Source of the DNA: Nocardiopsis sp. N85
GTDB taxonomy: Bacteria; Actinomycetota; Actinomycetes; Streptosporangiales; Streptosporangiaceae
NCBI RefSeq assembly: GCF_028882275.1
Contig: NZ_JARBUT010000015.1
Location: 1-64,000, forward strand
Direction: 5' to 3'
DNA length: 64,000 nucleotides
Below, in pieces: positions 39,467 to 47,587 of the stretch (the first letter of the stretch is position 1; every line of letters starts with the position of its first letter). The notes beneath the pieces were generated by a model. The model searched no databases. It was not told where the DNA came from and saw only the letters and a program-made list of their open reading frames with translations. The position numbers and the translations under genes are program-made.

Positions 39467-39706
39467 ATGGCTCACAGCGAGCAGGAGATCCTGGCAGGCC
39501 TCGGCGAGATCATCGAGGAGATCGTCGGCACCGAGCCTTCCGAGGTCACCCCGGAGAAGAGCTTCGTGGACGACCTCGACATCGACTCGCTGTCCATGGT
39601 GGAGATCGCCGTCGCCGCCCAGGACAGGTTCGGCGTCGAGATCCCCGACGAGCAGCTCAAGGACCTCAAGACGGTCCAGGACGTCATCACCTTCATCCAG
39701 AAGTAG
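39467..39706 (+). CDS. acpP: Acyl carrier protein
   Basis: 79 residues, acidic, as expected of a type II ACP. The phosphopantetheine Ser lies in DLDIDSLSMVEI. The ATG at 39467 has AAGGAG about 9 bases before it; the in-frame upstream start at 39446 has none. It sits between fabH and fabF and carries the growing chain. Confidence 0.96.
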   Translation: MAHSEQEILAGLGEIIEEIVGTEPSEVTPEKSFVDDLDIDSLSMVEIAVAAQDRFGVEIPDEQLKDLKTVQDVITFIQK

Positions 39707-39837
39707 CGCGTCCGGGCCGCCGGGTCACCACCTCGACCCGGCGGCCCGTCCTCCGGTGCATCACGCCGGCCCTCCCCCGTCATCCGCCACCCCCCGGCCC
39801 GTAGCCGGGAACGACCCACGAGAAGGGCGATCGGATC

Positions 39838-41076
39838 ATGGCAAAGACCGATGTCGTCGTTACCGGCCTCGGCGCCACCACCCCGCTCGGGGGGGACGTC
39901 GCGACCACATGGTCCGCGCTCCTCGACGGCCGCTCCGGCATCACAGCGCTGCCCGAGGAATGGCACGAGAGCCTCCCCGTCCACTTCGCCGGGCGCATCG
40001 CGCAGGAGCCCTCGGAGAAGCTCCCCAAGCCGCGCATGCGCCGGCTGGACCGCACCCAGCAGTTCGCGCTCATCGCCGCCGAGGAGGCCTGGGCCGACGC
40101 CGGTTCGCCGGATGTGGACCCGCTCCGTCTGGGAGTGGTGGTCTCCAGCGGCATCGGAGGCATCCTGACCATCCTGGAGCAGTACGACACCTTCCGTGAG
40201 AAGGGCTGGCGTCGGGTGTCACCCTTCACCGTGCCCATGCTCATGCCCAACAGCCCGGCCGCCGCCATCAGCCTGGAGTACACCGCCCGCGCCGGTTCGC
40301 ACGTCCCGGTCAGCGCCTGCGCCTCCAGTGCCGAGGCCATCGCCAACGGCGTCGACATGATCCGCGCGGGCCGCGCCGACGTGGTCATCGCGGGCGGCAC
40401 CGAGGCGGCGATCCACCCGCTCAACATCGCCTCGTTCGCGTCGATGCGCGCGCTGTCCACCCGCAATGACGACCCGCGGACGGCGTCGCGCCCGTGGGAC
40501 AAGGACCGCGACGGTTTCGTCATGGGCGAGGGCGCCGGCATCCTCATCCTGGAGTCGGCCGAGCACGCCGCCAAGCGCGGCGCCCGGGTGTACGCCCACG
40601 CCGCCGGTGTCGGCTACACCAACGACGCCTACGACATCGTCCAGCCCGACCCCGAGGGCGCCGGCCAGTCCCGCGCCATCACCCAGGCGCTGGCCGACGC
40701 CGACCTCAGGCCCGAGGACATCGTGCACGTCAACGCGCACGCCACCTCGACCCCGGCGGGCGACGTCGGGGAGACCCGCGCCATCCGGTCCGCCCTGGGC
40801 GACTCCGCCACCGACCGGGTCGCGGTGACCTCCACCAAGTCCATGACGGGTCACCTGCTGGGCGGCGCGGGCGCGGTGGAGTCGATCGCGACCATCCTGG
40901 CGCTGCACGACGGTCGGATCCCGCCGACCATCAACATCCAGGAGCTGGACCCGGACGTCGTCGTGGACATCGTCCGCGACAAGCCCCGGGACATGCCCGG
41001 TGGCGACGTGGCCGCGATCAACGAGTCCTTCGGGTTCGGCGGTCACAACGTCGCCGTGGTCTTCCGCCGCGCCTGA
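39838..41076 (+). CDS. fabF: 3-oxoacyl-ACP synthase II
   Basis: 412 residues. It elongates acyl-ACP with malonyl-ACP. The catalytic Cys is in VPVSACASSAEAIANG, and the two His in VNAHATSTPAGD and KSMTGHLLGGAGAVE. The family's GFGGHN motif is near the end (NESFGFGGHNVAVVF). ATG 39838 has AGAAGGG upstream. It is the last gene of the fab operon and a strong terminator follows at 41102. Confidence 0.96.
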   Translation: MAKTDVVVTGLGATTPLGGDVATTWSALLDGRSGITALPEEWHESLPVHFAGRIAQEPSEKLPKPRMRRLDRTQQFALIAAEEAWADAGSPDVDPLRLGVVVSSGIGGILTILEQYDTFREKGWRRVSPFTVPMLMPNSPAAAISLEYTARAGSHVPVSACASSAEAIANGVDMIRAGRADVVIAGGTEAAIHPLNIASFASMRALSTRNDDPRTASRPWDKDRDGFVMGEGAGILILESAEHAAKRGARVYAHAAGVGYTNDAYDIVQPDPEGAGQSRAITQALADADLRPEDIVHVNAHATSTPAGDVGETRAIRSALGDSATDRVAVTSTKSMTGHLLGGAGAVESIATILALHDGRIPPTINIQELDPDVVVDIVRDKPRDMPGGDVAAINESFGFGGHNVAVVFRRA

Positions 41077-41101
41077 GCCGACGTCCGTCGTACGACTCTC
41101 G

Positions 41102-41125
41102 GGGCCCCGCCGCACGGCGGGGCCC
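41102..41125 (+). terminator. Terminator of the fab operon
   Basis: GGGCCCCGCC and GGCGGGGCCC form a 10-bp stem with a 4-base loop, followed by TTGT. Confidence 0.8.
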
Positions 41126-41238
41126 TTGTCCGTGTACGGCGGGGAGCCGGGGACGGGCGTCCCAACGGCCTGTGAAGGTGAGCTGAACAGCGCTGAAAAG
41201 AGCTTCATGTCGGTCCGGCCCCCCGCCACCATGAAGGG

Positions 41239-42420
41239 GTGACCACAGCGCGTTCTCACCATGCCCCCACGGTGACCGGCCCCCTGCCGGCCGCTCCCGC
41301 GCCGCGTTCGACCCGACCGCCCCTGGGTTTCCAGCCGATCGTCGACCTGGACTCGGGGGCCGTCGTGGCCGTCGAGATCGTCTCCCCCGCTCCGTCCGGC
41401 GCTCGGGGCGGCGGTCCGCACGAGACGACCGTCCCCGAGATCGAGGCGATCGCGGAATGGCTGTTGTCGTTGGTCCGCGAGTCCGCCGACACCGAGAGCC
41501 TGCTGCCGTTGGTGCTGCCGCTGCCCGCGCGCACGTTGATGGCCGGGAACGGCTTCGTCGGCCTGGTGGAGAGCCTGTTGCGGCGGGCCGGGCGGCGCCC
41601 CCGCGACATCACGTTCATGCTCGGCGCCGAACTGGCCGACCTGCCCCGCTCGATCGTGGTCTCGGGGGTGGCCCGACTGCGCAACGCGGGTTTCCGATGC
41701 GGCTTCGGCACGGCGATGGTGCGACCCGACCTGGTCGTGGAGGCCGCGCCGTTCCTGATGCGCATCGACCCGAACCTCGTCTCGGGGGTGGCCACCGACC
41801 ACCGGCACGCCACGGTGGTGGAGGGTCTGTCCCGGATCGGTCGGGGCAGCGGCGTGTACGCGATGGCGTCGGGGGTGGAGACCGCCGACGACGTCGTGCG
41901 GTTGCGCCGGTGCGGGGTAAGGGTGGGCACGGGTCCGTTCTTCGCCGCCCCGGTCTGGCGCCCCGGGGAGCGGGTCACCCCGGTACCGGAGCCGACCGTC
42001 GGCCAGGATCGGGCGGAGGACGACGGGCCCCGGGTCACCGAGTTCATGGTCCCGCCGGTGGGGTTCGACGCCGACACCACCACCGAACAGGCCTTGGAGG
42101 CGCTCACCGGGGACAAGGCGCTCAACAGCGTCATCCTCATCGACCACCGGGAGCGCCCGGTGGGCGTGATCGACCGGACCCGGTTCCTGCTGTCGGTGAC
42201 CGGGCGCTACGGGCACGCCCTGCACGCCAAGCGACCGGCGATCCGGTTGGCGGAGCCACCGCGCACGGTCCCGGCGTGGATGTCGGCGATCGCGGCGCTG
42301 AGCGTCGCGGGTCGGGACACCGAGCGGGTCTACGACGATCTCGTGGTGGTCAACACCTACGGCCAGTGCCTGGGCGTGGTGCACATCAGCGACCTCATCC
42401 AGTCCCTGTCGCGCAGCTGA
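41239..42420 (+). CDS. Degenerate EAL-domain protein with C-terminal CBS pair
   Basis: 393 residues. About 30-245 is an EAL fold (GFQPIVDLDSGAVVAVEIVSPA, ITFMLGAEL, LRNAGFRCGFGTAMVRPDLV, YAMASGVETADDVVRLRRCGVRVGTGPFFAAPV). The E-A-L tripeptide is E-I-V, the DDFGTG loop is CGFGTA, and other metal ligands are missing, so cyclic-di-GMP hydrolysis is unlikely; it may bind the nucleotide. About 265-393 is a tandem CBS module (TEFMVPPVGFDADTTTEQALEAL, GVVHISDLIQSL), usually a nucleotide sensor. GTG 41239 lies right behind AAGGG. It follows the fab operon terminator. Confidence 0.78.
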   Translation: MTTARSHHAPTVTGPLPAAPAPRSTRPPLGFQPIVDLDSGAVVAVEIVSPAPSGARGGGPHETTVPEIEAIAEWLLSLVRESADTESLLPLVLPLPARTLMAGNGFVGLVESLLRRAGRRPRDITFMLGAELADLPRSIVVSGVARLRNAGFRCGFGTAMVRPDLVVEAAPFLMRIDPNLVSGVATDHRHATVVEGLSRIGRGSGVYAMASGVETADDVVRLRRCGVRVGTGPFFAAPVWRPGERVTPVPEPTVGQDRAEDDGPRVTEFMVPPVGFDADTTTEQALEALTGDKALNSVILIDHRERPVGVIDRTRFLLSVTGRYGHALHAKRPAIRLAEPPRTVPAWMSAIAALSVAGRDTERVYDDLVVVNTYGQCLGVVHISDLIQSLSRS

Positions 42421-42460
42421 ACCGCCGGAGAGCGCGCGACCGGAGCGCCGGAGACGGCGC

Positions 42461-42490
42461 CGCCCCGCGCCGGGGCGCCGGGGCGGGGCG
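42461..42490. terminator. Bidirectional hairpin between EAL-CBS and SGNH genes
   Basis: CGCCCCG and CGGGGCG pair around a GC-rich inner loop between two convergent genes. Confidence 0.5.
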
Positions 42491-42501
42491 TGGGGTCGGC
42501 G

Positions 42502-43437
42502 TCAGCGCCGGGGCTCGGGACCCTTGACGCCGGACGGGCTGTTGGTCGGCGGTTCGGAGGCGTCCTCGATGGTGGGCAGCGGGGAGTGACCCTCGGCGAT
42601 GGCCGCGGCGATCCGCGCGCGCGTCTCCTCGTCGTTGAGGTAATCGAGCTCGGGCCGTCTGGGCAGCAGGCCGTCACCGGAGGAGCGGCCCATGGCGCGG
42701 CGACGCAGCCAGGGCACCAGGTGCTGGCGGGCCCAGCGGCGGTTCTCCCTACGGCGCAGGATGGCGGGCAGCTGCTGGGGCGGGGTGCTCCACGGGTCGG
42801 CCCAGGAGTCGCGCGGTCCCATCGGGAAGCCCAGCAGGTCGGCGAGGCGCGCAGCGACGATCTGGTGACCGGTGCCGTTGAGGTGGAGCCGGTCCTCGCT
42901 CCAGGCCCGGGAGTCGGTGAGCGCGTTGAGCGCCCACATGTCGACGATCTCGGTGCCGGTGCGCTCGGCGATGGCGCGCATGTGCATGCTGAACACGGCG
43001 ATGCGGCCGCGGTAATAGCGCAACACGGGGATCCAACCGGTGTCGTGACCGGAGAGGATGACGGTGCGGATGCCCGCGTCGCGCAGCCGACGGATGCCCC
43101 CCTCGAACTCTTCCGCCAGCTCGTCGAGGCGGGTACCGGGGCGCAGGACGTCGTTGCCGCCGGCCAGGACGGTGACCAGGTCGGGCTTCCACTCCAGCGT
43201 CCGGTCGAGCTGCTCACCGAAGATGTGGTGCATGCGCCGACCGCGCACGCCCAGGTTGGCGTAGCGGAAGTCCGCGGTCACCTGACCGAGGTGTTCGGCG
43301 AGTCGGTCCGCGAAGCCGCGGTACTGGCCGCCGGGGCCGCTGTCGTCTTCCATCCCCTCGGTGATGCTGTCACCGATCGCCACATAGGACCGGATGGGAG
43401 CCGGTCTGTGCACGGGAGCGGCCACGGGGGGATTCAT
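42502..43437 (-). CDS. SGNH/GDSL-family hydrolase
   Basis: 311 residues from ATG 43437 (GTG 43452 and TTG 43461 are alternatives). SGNH esterase/lipase fold: block I SYVAIGDSITEGMED with the nucleophile Ser, block II ANLGVRGRRM with Gly, block III VTVLAGGNDVLRPG with Asn, and block V DRLHLNGTGHQIVAAR with Asp and His. No signal peptide is present. The C-terminal ~90 residues are basic then disordered, which is unusual for the family. Acyl or acetyl ester hydrolysis is expected; the substrate is unknown. Confidence 0.88.
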   Translation of the reverse strand: MNPPVAAPVHRPAPIRSYVAIGDSITEGMEDDSGPGGQYRGFADRLAEHLGQVTADFRYANLGVRGRRMHHIFGEQLDRTLEWKPDLVTVLAGGNDVLRPGTRLDELAEEFEGGIRRLRDAGIRTVILSGHDTGWIPVLRYYRGRIAVFSMHMRAIAERTGTEIVDMWALNALTDSRAWSEDRLHLNGTGHQIVAARLADLLGFPMGPRDSWADPWSTPPQQLPAILRRRENRRWARQHLVPWLRRRAMGRSSGDGLLPRRPELDYLNDEETRARIAAAIAEGHSPLPTIEDASEPPTNSPSGVKGPEPRR

Positions 43438-44128
43438 CTCAAGGTCTGTCACGTCAACCAATCATCCGGCTCGACCGTCCCACGCCGACTGGGCGCCGTA
43501 GGGTGCGCGGGTACGGAATCCTGGCACGGGTCGCGGTGGGTCGCCCCCCGTCTCCGAAACACCATCGACCCCTGTGGCCGCTCGGCGGCCGCCGGCTCGA
43601 ATGGTCGTTCGGGCGAGGACAGTGCCCCTCCAGCATACCCGGGCCCGACATGTTCGTGCTTGCCGCGGAGGACCTCGGGCCCGTGTCCCCCACGTGCGCG
43701 CCAACGACTTCACCGGGCCCGTCGCCGTCGTGGGACGCGCACCCTCGTGTGAAGGTTCCGTGAAGGACAACGCCCGAGGGAAAACGGAAAAGCCGAATAC
43801 ACCTTATGAGGTGGATCACACCACGATGTGCTTCCACGTGGCGAAAGTCCCGAGGAAAGGTGACCGGTGCGCCGCGGGCGGGAGGTTCTCCGCGCGGAGC
43901 GGGACGGCCCGGGGCTACCCATGTGGCGTCAAGGGACGTACGATCTCCGGAAGTGCTCACGGCACCTCTGTCCCCCGGCCCGCCGTGCCCACCCGTGGCG
44001 CCCCGGCCTTCTTCCGGTCCGGGCTCCCCCGCGGGCGAAGGGCGCGTACTGTGGTGCATCGAACCGAAGGCCCGTGCGGTTCCTCCCCAATTCACGTGCA
44101 GACACCAGGAGGTCGAGGTCCCCAGCGG
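43438..44128. other. Divergent intergenic region, no gene seen
   Basis: About 690 bases upstream of both the SGNH hydrolase and the 758-residue protein. A long open frame continues leftward from the latter, but its 185 extra residues are Arg/Pro-rich and lack protein-like composition, so I exclude them. An AT-richer patch around 43790-43830 may hold a promoter. Confidence 0.5.
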
Positions 44129-46405
44129 ATGAACGCCGTCTCTCCGATCTGCCTCGTCGACCTCGCGCCCGCGCTGCGATGGTCGAAGTCGCCGGATGTG
44201 GCACCCCTACTCCACCATGACCGGCTGATCGACGGCTGGTGGCACTCGCTGCCGGTAGCCCGGGTCCTGGAGATCGCCGGACCGCCCTGGTTGGCGCACG
44301 GGATCGCGCGTCTGGCCGTGGAGCAGTGGGGACACATCCCCCTGGGCGAGTTCCTGCCGAACCTGCGCGCCCAGGTCGTGGAATGCGCCGACCTGGCCGA
44401 ACCGGTGCGCAGCGCCGTCGTGTCCACCGCGGGGGACTGGGAACGCCTGATCTCCAGTCCGCCCCAGGAGATCGGTGAGTGGCCGTTGGGCGACTGCCGT
44501 CTCATGGACGTGGTGAGCACCGTGGCCTGGCGGGCCCTGCGCCCCTGCGGGGAACTGCCCGGCGGCCCCACCCCCTCCCCCGCGTTGATGTTGGAGGCGG
44601 TGCGCACCATCGCGCACTGGCTGCCCGACTCCGCACCCGAACACGTGCACAACGCCCTGGACTACCTCACCAACGCCACCGGCGCCGAGCACGACGTGGC
44701 CTTCGAGGGGGCCGGAAACGACTCGACGCCGCCGCAGACCCCGGCCACCCGGGCCATCCGCACCCTCCGGGCGTTGCGCGCCCAGCGCGCCGGGGAACAG
44801 GACGAACCCGTCGCCCTCGCGGTGAACGGGCACGAGGCACCACCGGCGATCGCCATGGTCAGTTCCGCGGCGATGATCCCCGGTTCGGAGCTCGGTGCCG
44901 AGGCCGCCGGCCCGGCCACCGGGGTGGGCGACCTGCGCTCGCAGTTCCGCAGTTCGCTGCTGGGCCCGGGACGCACCCTGCGCAGACCCAGCTTCGGACC
45001 TCCCAAGCACCGCACCGAGCCGGAGGAACGGCCCCCGGCACCCGCCCTGGGCGAGCATCCCCTGGTGGACATGGTCGAGGAGATGTTCCGTTCCTGGCCC
45101 GAGTTGGAGCGCACGGTGGCCGCCGAACGGCTGTTCGCCACCGACCCCATCAGCATCCGGGTGCTCTCCGAACAGATCGCGGTCGACGTCACCGAGATCC
45201 GCGGCGCCCAGCGCAAGGTCGAGGAACGCCTGCTGCGGTGGCTCAACTCGCCCGAGGGCGCGCCCATCACCAAGCACCTGCGGGACCTGTCGGAGCAACT
45301 GGGTTCGGCGACCACGATCGATCGGTTGATCAACGCCCACCCCGACCACCCGGTGGACGTGCCGACCCTGAACACGCCCCTGTGGCGGGTGGTCATCACC
45401 CTGTTCACCGACCGCCGTATGCACAACGGTTGGCTCATCGCCGACGACCCGGGCCGGCTGCGGTGGCAGACCCGTGAGCTGTTGGGGGACGGCCCCGGCC
45501 TGACCGAGGCGGGCATCCGCCTGGGCCGGATCGGCATCCGGCAACAGGAACTGCGCGCCTGGCTGCTCAGCACGCCCGGGGTGAGCCTTCAGGACGGACA
45601 GGTGATCGTCGACCCGACCGTGCCGCTGGAGGCGCCCGGCGGGCACCCCGGGCACACCACCCCGGAGGACTCGGGGGCCACCACGGAGAACGGCCTGCCG
45701 ATCCGCCGTCGCCTCGACGGCTCGGTGGCGGAAGCCGCCGAGCAACGGCCCGTCGCCCCCGGCGCGTCCTTCCCGACGGAGCCGGACGTCCACCGGATGC
45801 CTCAGGCCCCGGCGCCGATCGCGGCACCGCCCCTGGCGTCCCCCGGCGCCGCGGGGCGGTCGTTGCCCGGCGACCCGGCCATGGCGGCCCGCTGTTTCCG
45901 GGCCCCCGACGGCCGTTGGTGGCACCGCATCGACATCACCGCCGACCACCTCAACGGCGCCCCGGTGGCCGTGCCCCCGGGGTACGCCGCGCACCTGGGC
46001 CTCCAGCCCGGCCGTCTGCTGTGCCTGACCGCGCCCGGCGCGGACCTGCTGGTCCTGGTCTGGCGCGACCAGCCCGCGTTCGACTCCCTGCGGCCGTTGC
46101 TGCGCCGGCAGGCGGCCCAGCCCGGCGACCGCGTCTTCATCACGGTGTCCGGGGACCGACTGGACGCGCGCAAACTGCCCGCGACCGATCTCAGCAACTA
46201 CTCGCCGACCGCGCGGGCTCTGCACCTGAGCGGGTACACCGCCCCGGCCTCCACCGAGGAGGCGCTGAAGATCCTGTCCCGCCGGATCACCGACAGCGAC
46301 GAGCGGGCCCCCACCGATCCGCCGTCGCTGGTCGAACTGCTCACCCGACGCGGTGACAACGACATCGCGGGAGAGTTGCGCGCCGGCCTGTTCGCCGCGC
46401 ACTGA
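44129..46405 (+). CDS. Large protein of unknown function with HTH-like regions
   Basis: 758 residues, cytoplasmic, not recognised. Part 1 (about 1-200) is helical (WWHSLPVARVLEIAGPPWLAHGIARLAVEQWG). Part 2 (about 200-305) is a variable linker. Part 3 (about 307-500) reads like a sigma-region-4/HTH module: RLFATDPISIRVLSEQIAVDVTEIRGAQRKVEERLLRWLNS, then TPLWRVVITLFTDRRMHNGWLIADD and a second turn at LTEAGIRLGRIGIRQQELRAWLLSTPGVSL. A second linker follows to about 580. Part 4 (about 584-758) is alpha/beta (RCFRAPDGRWWHRIDITADHLNG, GDRVFITVSGDRLDARKLP). ATG 44129 has only a weak GAGG site. DNA binding is plausible but unproven. Confidence 0.75.
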   Translation: MNAVSPICLVDLAPALRWSKSPDVAPLLHHDRLIDGWWHSLPVARVLEIAGPPWLAHGIARLAVEQWGHIPLGEFLPNLRAQVVECADLAEPVRSAVVSTAGDWERLISSPPQEIGEWPLGDCRLMDVVSTVAWRALRPCGELPGGPTPSPALMLEAVRTIAHWLPDSAPEHVHNALDYLTNATGAEHDVAFEGAGNDSTPPQTPATRAIRTLRALRAQRAGEQDEPVALAVNGHEAPPAIAMVSSAAMIPGSELGAEAAGPATGVGDLRSQFRSSLLGPGRTLRRPSFGPPKHRTEPEERPPAPALGEHPLVDMVEEMFRSWPELERTVAAERLFATDPISIRVLSEQIAVDVTEIRGAQRKVEERLLRWLNSPEGAPITKHLRDLSEQLGSATTIDRLINAHPDHPVDVPTLNTPLWRVVITLFTDRRMHNGWLIADDPGRLRWQTRELLGDGPGLTEAGIRLGRIGIRQQELRAWLLSTPGVSLQDGQVIVDPTVPLEAPGGHPGHTTPEDSGATTENGLPIRRRLDGSVAEAAEQRPVAPGASFPTEPDVHRMPQAPAPIAAPPLASPGAAGRSLPGDPAMAARCFRAPDGRWWHRIDITADHLNGAPVAVPPGYAAHLGLQPGRLLCLTAPGADLLVLVWRDQPAFDSLRPLLRRQAAQPGDRVFITVSGDRLDARKLPATDLSNYSPTARALHLSGYTAPASTEEALKILSRRITDSDERAPTDPPSLVELLTRRGDNDIAGELRAGLFAAH

Positions 46406-46424
46406 ACCCACGGTGAGAAGGCCC

Positions 46425-46453
46425 CGGGCCCCCGGCCGGGGGCCCGTTTTTTT
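46425..46453 (+). terminator. Strong intrinsic terminator
   Basis: CGGGCCCCCGG and CCGGGGGCCCG form an 11-bp stem with no spare loop bases, followed by seven T. It is the only hairpin seen in the window with a full T-run. Confidence 0.92.
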
Positions 46454-46488
46454 ACCCTCCGGGGCTTTCCCTCCACCTCACCATTCTT

Positions 46489-46507
46489 GTAGGTTAGCCT
46501 TACCTAA
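46489..46507 (+). promoter_or_regulatory. Iron box (DmdR/IdeR type)
   Basis: AGGTTAGCCTTACCTAA matches the 19-bp DtxR-family consensus (TTAGGTTAGGCTAACCTAA) at about 16 of 19 positions. It ends 12 bases before the DUF2470 gene, where a metal-loaded repressor would block transcription. Confidence 0.82.
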
Positions 46508-46518
46508 TAACAGTTGAG

Positions 46519-47280
46519 GTGGTTCCCCTGCACACTTCCCGACACCTGGCCCCCTCGCCCGCCGAGCGCGCCCGCGCGGTCCTGTCCCGACCCAACCCCG
46601 CCACCGTCACGACCCAGGGCGGCACCCTCCACCTCGTCGACCCGGCCTGCCACGTGCACCCCGGAGGCACGGTGAGCCTGCTGCTCCCCGACCGCCATCA
46701 CCTGCTGGACGAGATGGCCCGGGGGCGCACCGCGGCCACCGTGGAGTTCACGGACACCGGCGCCGTCGCCCTGCGCGACCCCACGCGCTCCCTGCTGTGG
46801 ATCAGCGGTACCCTCACCGCCCTGGACGAGGCGACGGCGCGCATGCGCGCCCTGCGGCTGATCCGCGACGACCCCGACGAGCGCCTGCTCGACATCGGCC
46901 ACGGCCGCACCATGGTCGTCCTGGAGCCCTACCTGGTGGTGCACTCCGACACCGAGGGCTGTCACCTGCTCGGCACCGACGAGTTCGTCCGGGCCCTGCC
47001 GGACCCGCTGGGCCGTTGGGAGGGCCCCTGGCTGCGTCACCTGGAGGAGGACCACCCGGACCTGCTCATGGCCTTGGCCGGGGCCTGCCCCGCCCCCGTC
47101 CCCCTGTCCCGGCCGCGCCCCCTGGGGGTGGACCGCTACGGCATGACCCTGCGCTTCGAGGCCCCCGACGGCGACCACGACGTCCGACTGTCCTTCAGCC
47201 GACCCGTCGAGTCCCCCGAGGAGGTGGCGGTGGAGGTCCACGCGCTGGCCGGGCTCACCGACGCCTGCGGTCCCTTCTGA
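46519..47280 (+). CDS. DUF2470-domain protein, iron-regulated
   Basis: 253 residues. The N-terminal part resembles the flavin-reductase-like beta-barrel used by HugZ/haem-degradation proteins (GGTVSLLLPDRHHLLDEMARGRTAATVEF, SLLWISGTLTALDE), and about 165-250 is a DUF2470 domain (WLRHLEEDHPDLLMALAGACPAPV, PLGVDRYGMTLRFEAPDGDHDVRLSFSRPVESPEEV). DUF2470 occurs in haem-utilisation proteins. The start is uncertain: GTG 46519 has a weak site. The iron box directly upstream shows expression under iron limitation. Role in haem or siderophore iron use is inference. Confidence 0.85.
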   Translation: MVPLHTSRHLAPSPAERARAVLSRPNPATVTTQGGTLHLVDPACHVHPGGTVSLLLPDRHHLLDEMARGRTAATVEFTDTGAVALRDPTRSLLWISGTLTALDEATARMRALRLIRDDPDERLLDIGHGRTMVVLEPYLVVHSDTEGCHLLGTDEFVRALPDPLGRWEGPWLRHLEEDHPDLLMALAGACPAPVPLSRPRPLGVDRYGMTLRFEAPDGDHDVRLSFSRPVESPEEVAVEVHALAGLTDACGPF

Positions 47281-47587
47281 ACCGTGCCCCCGAACCTCCG
47301 CCGCCCTCCTGCCCACCCGCCACCCGCCACCGCCCGCCGAGAGCGGCCCACGGCTCTCTCGCGCCCGGGGAACGGGAACGGGCGGAAGGAGGCACGGCGG
47401 TCGCCGCTCCGCCTCGTGCCGGGGCGCACGGGGCGCGGGAACCGGGTTCGAGGCCCGGCGGTCGCCGCGTCGACGCCGTCGCCCACCCTCCGCCCCCAGG
47501 GGCGGGCGACGAGCGCCGCGACCGGACAGCCGGGGGACGGGGACCGCTCAGGGGAGGCGCGGGACGTCCCCGCTCCGTCCCCGCCTC
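47281..47587. other. Intergenic region between convergent genes, no gene seen
   Basis: About 300 bases between the DUF2470 gene and the MocR gene, extremely GC-rich. Open frames here are shadows. No clean terminator dyad was identified. Confidence 0.4.

Noticed and set aside
41239-42420. Active c-di-GMP phosphodiesterase
   Set aside because: The E-A-L and DDFGTG motifs and matching metal ligands are absent.
43574-44128. A 185-codon N-terminal extension of the 758-residue protein
   Set aside because: The extension is Arg/Pro-rich without protein-like pattern, and ATG 44129 begins the coherent sequence.
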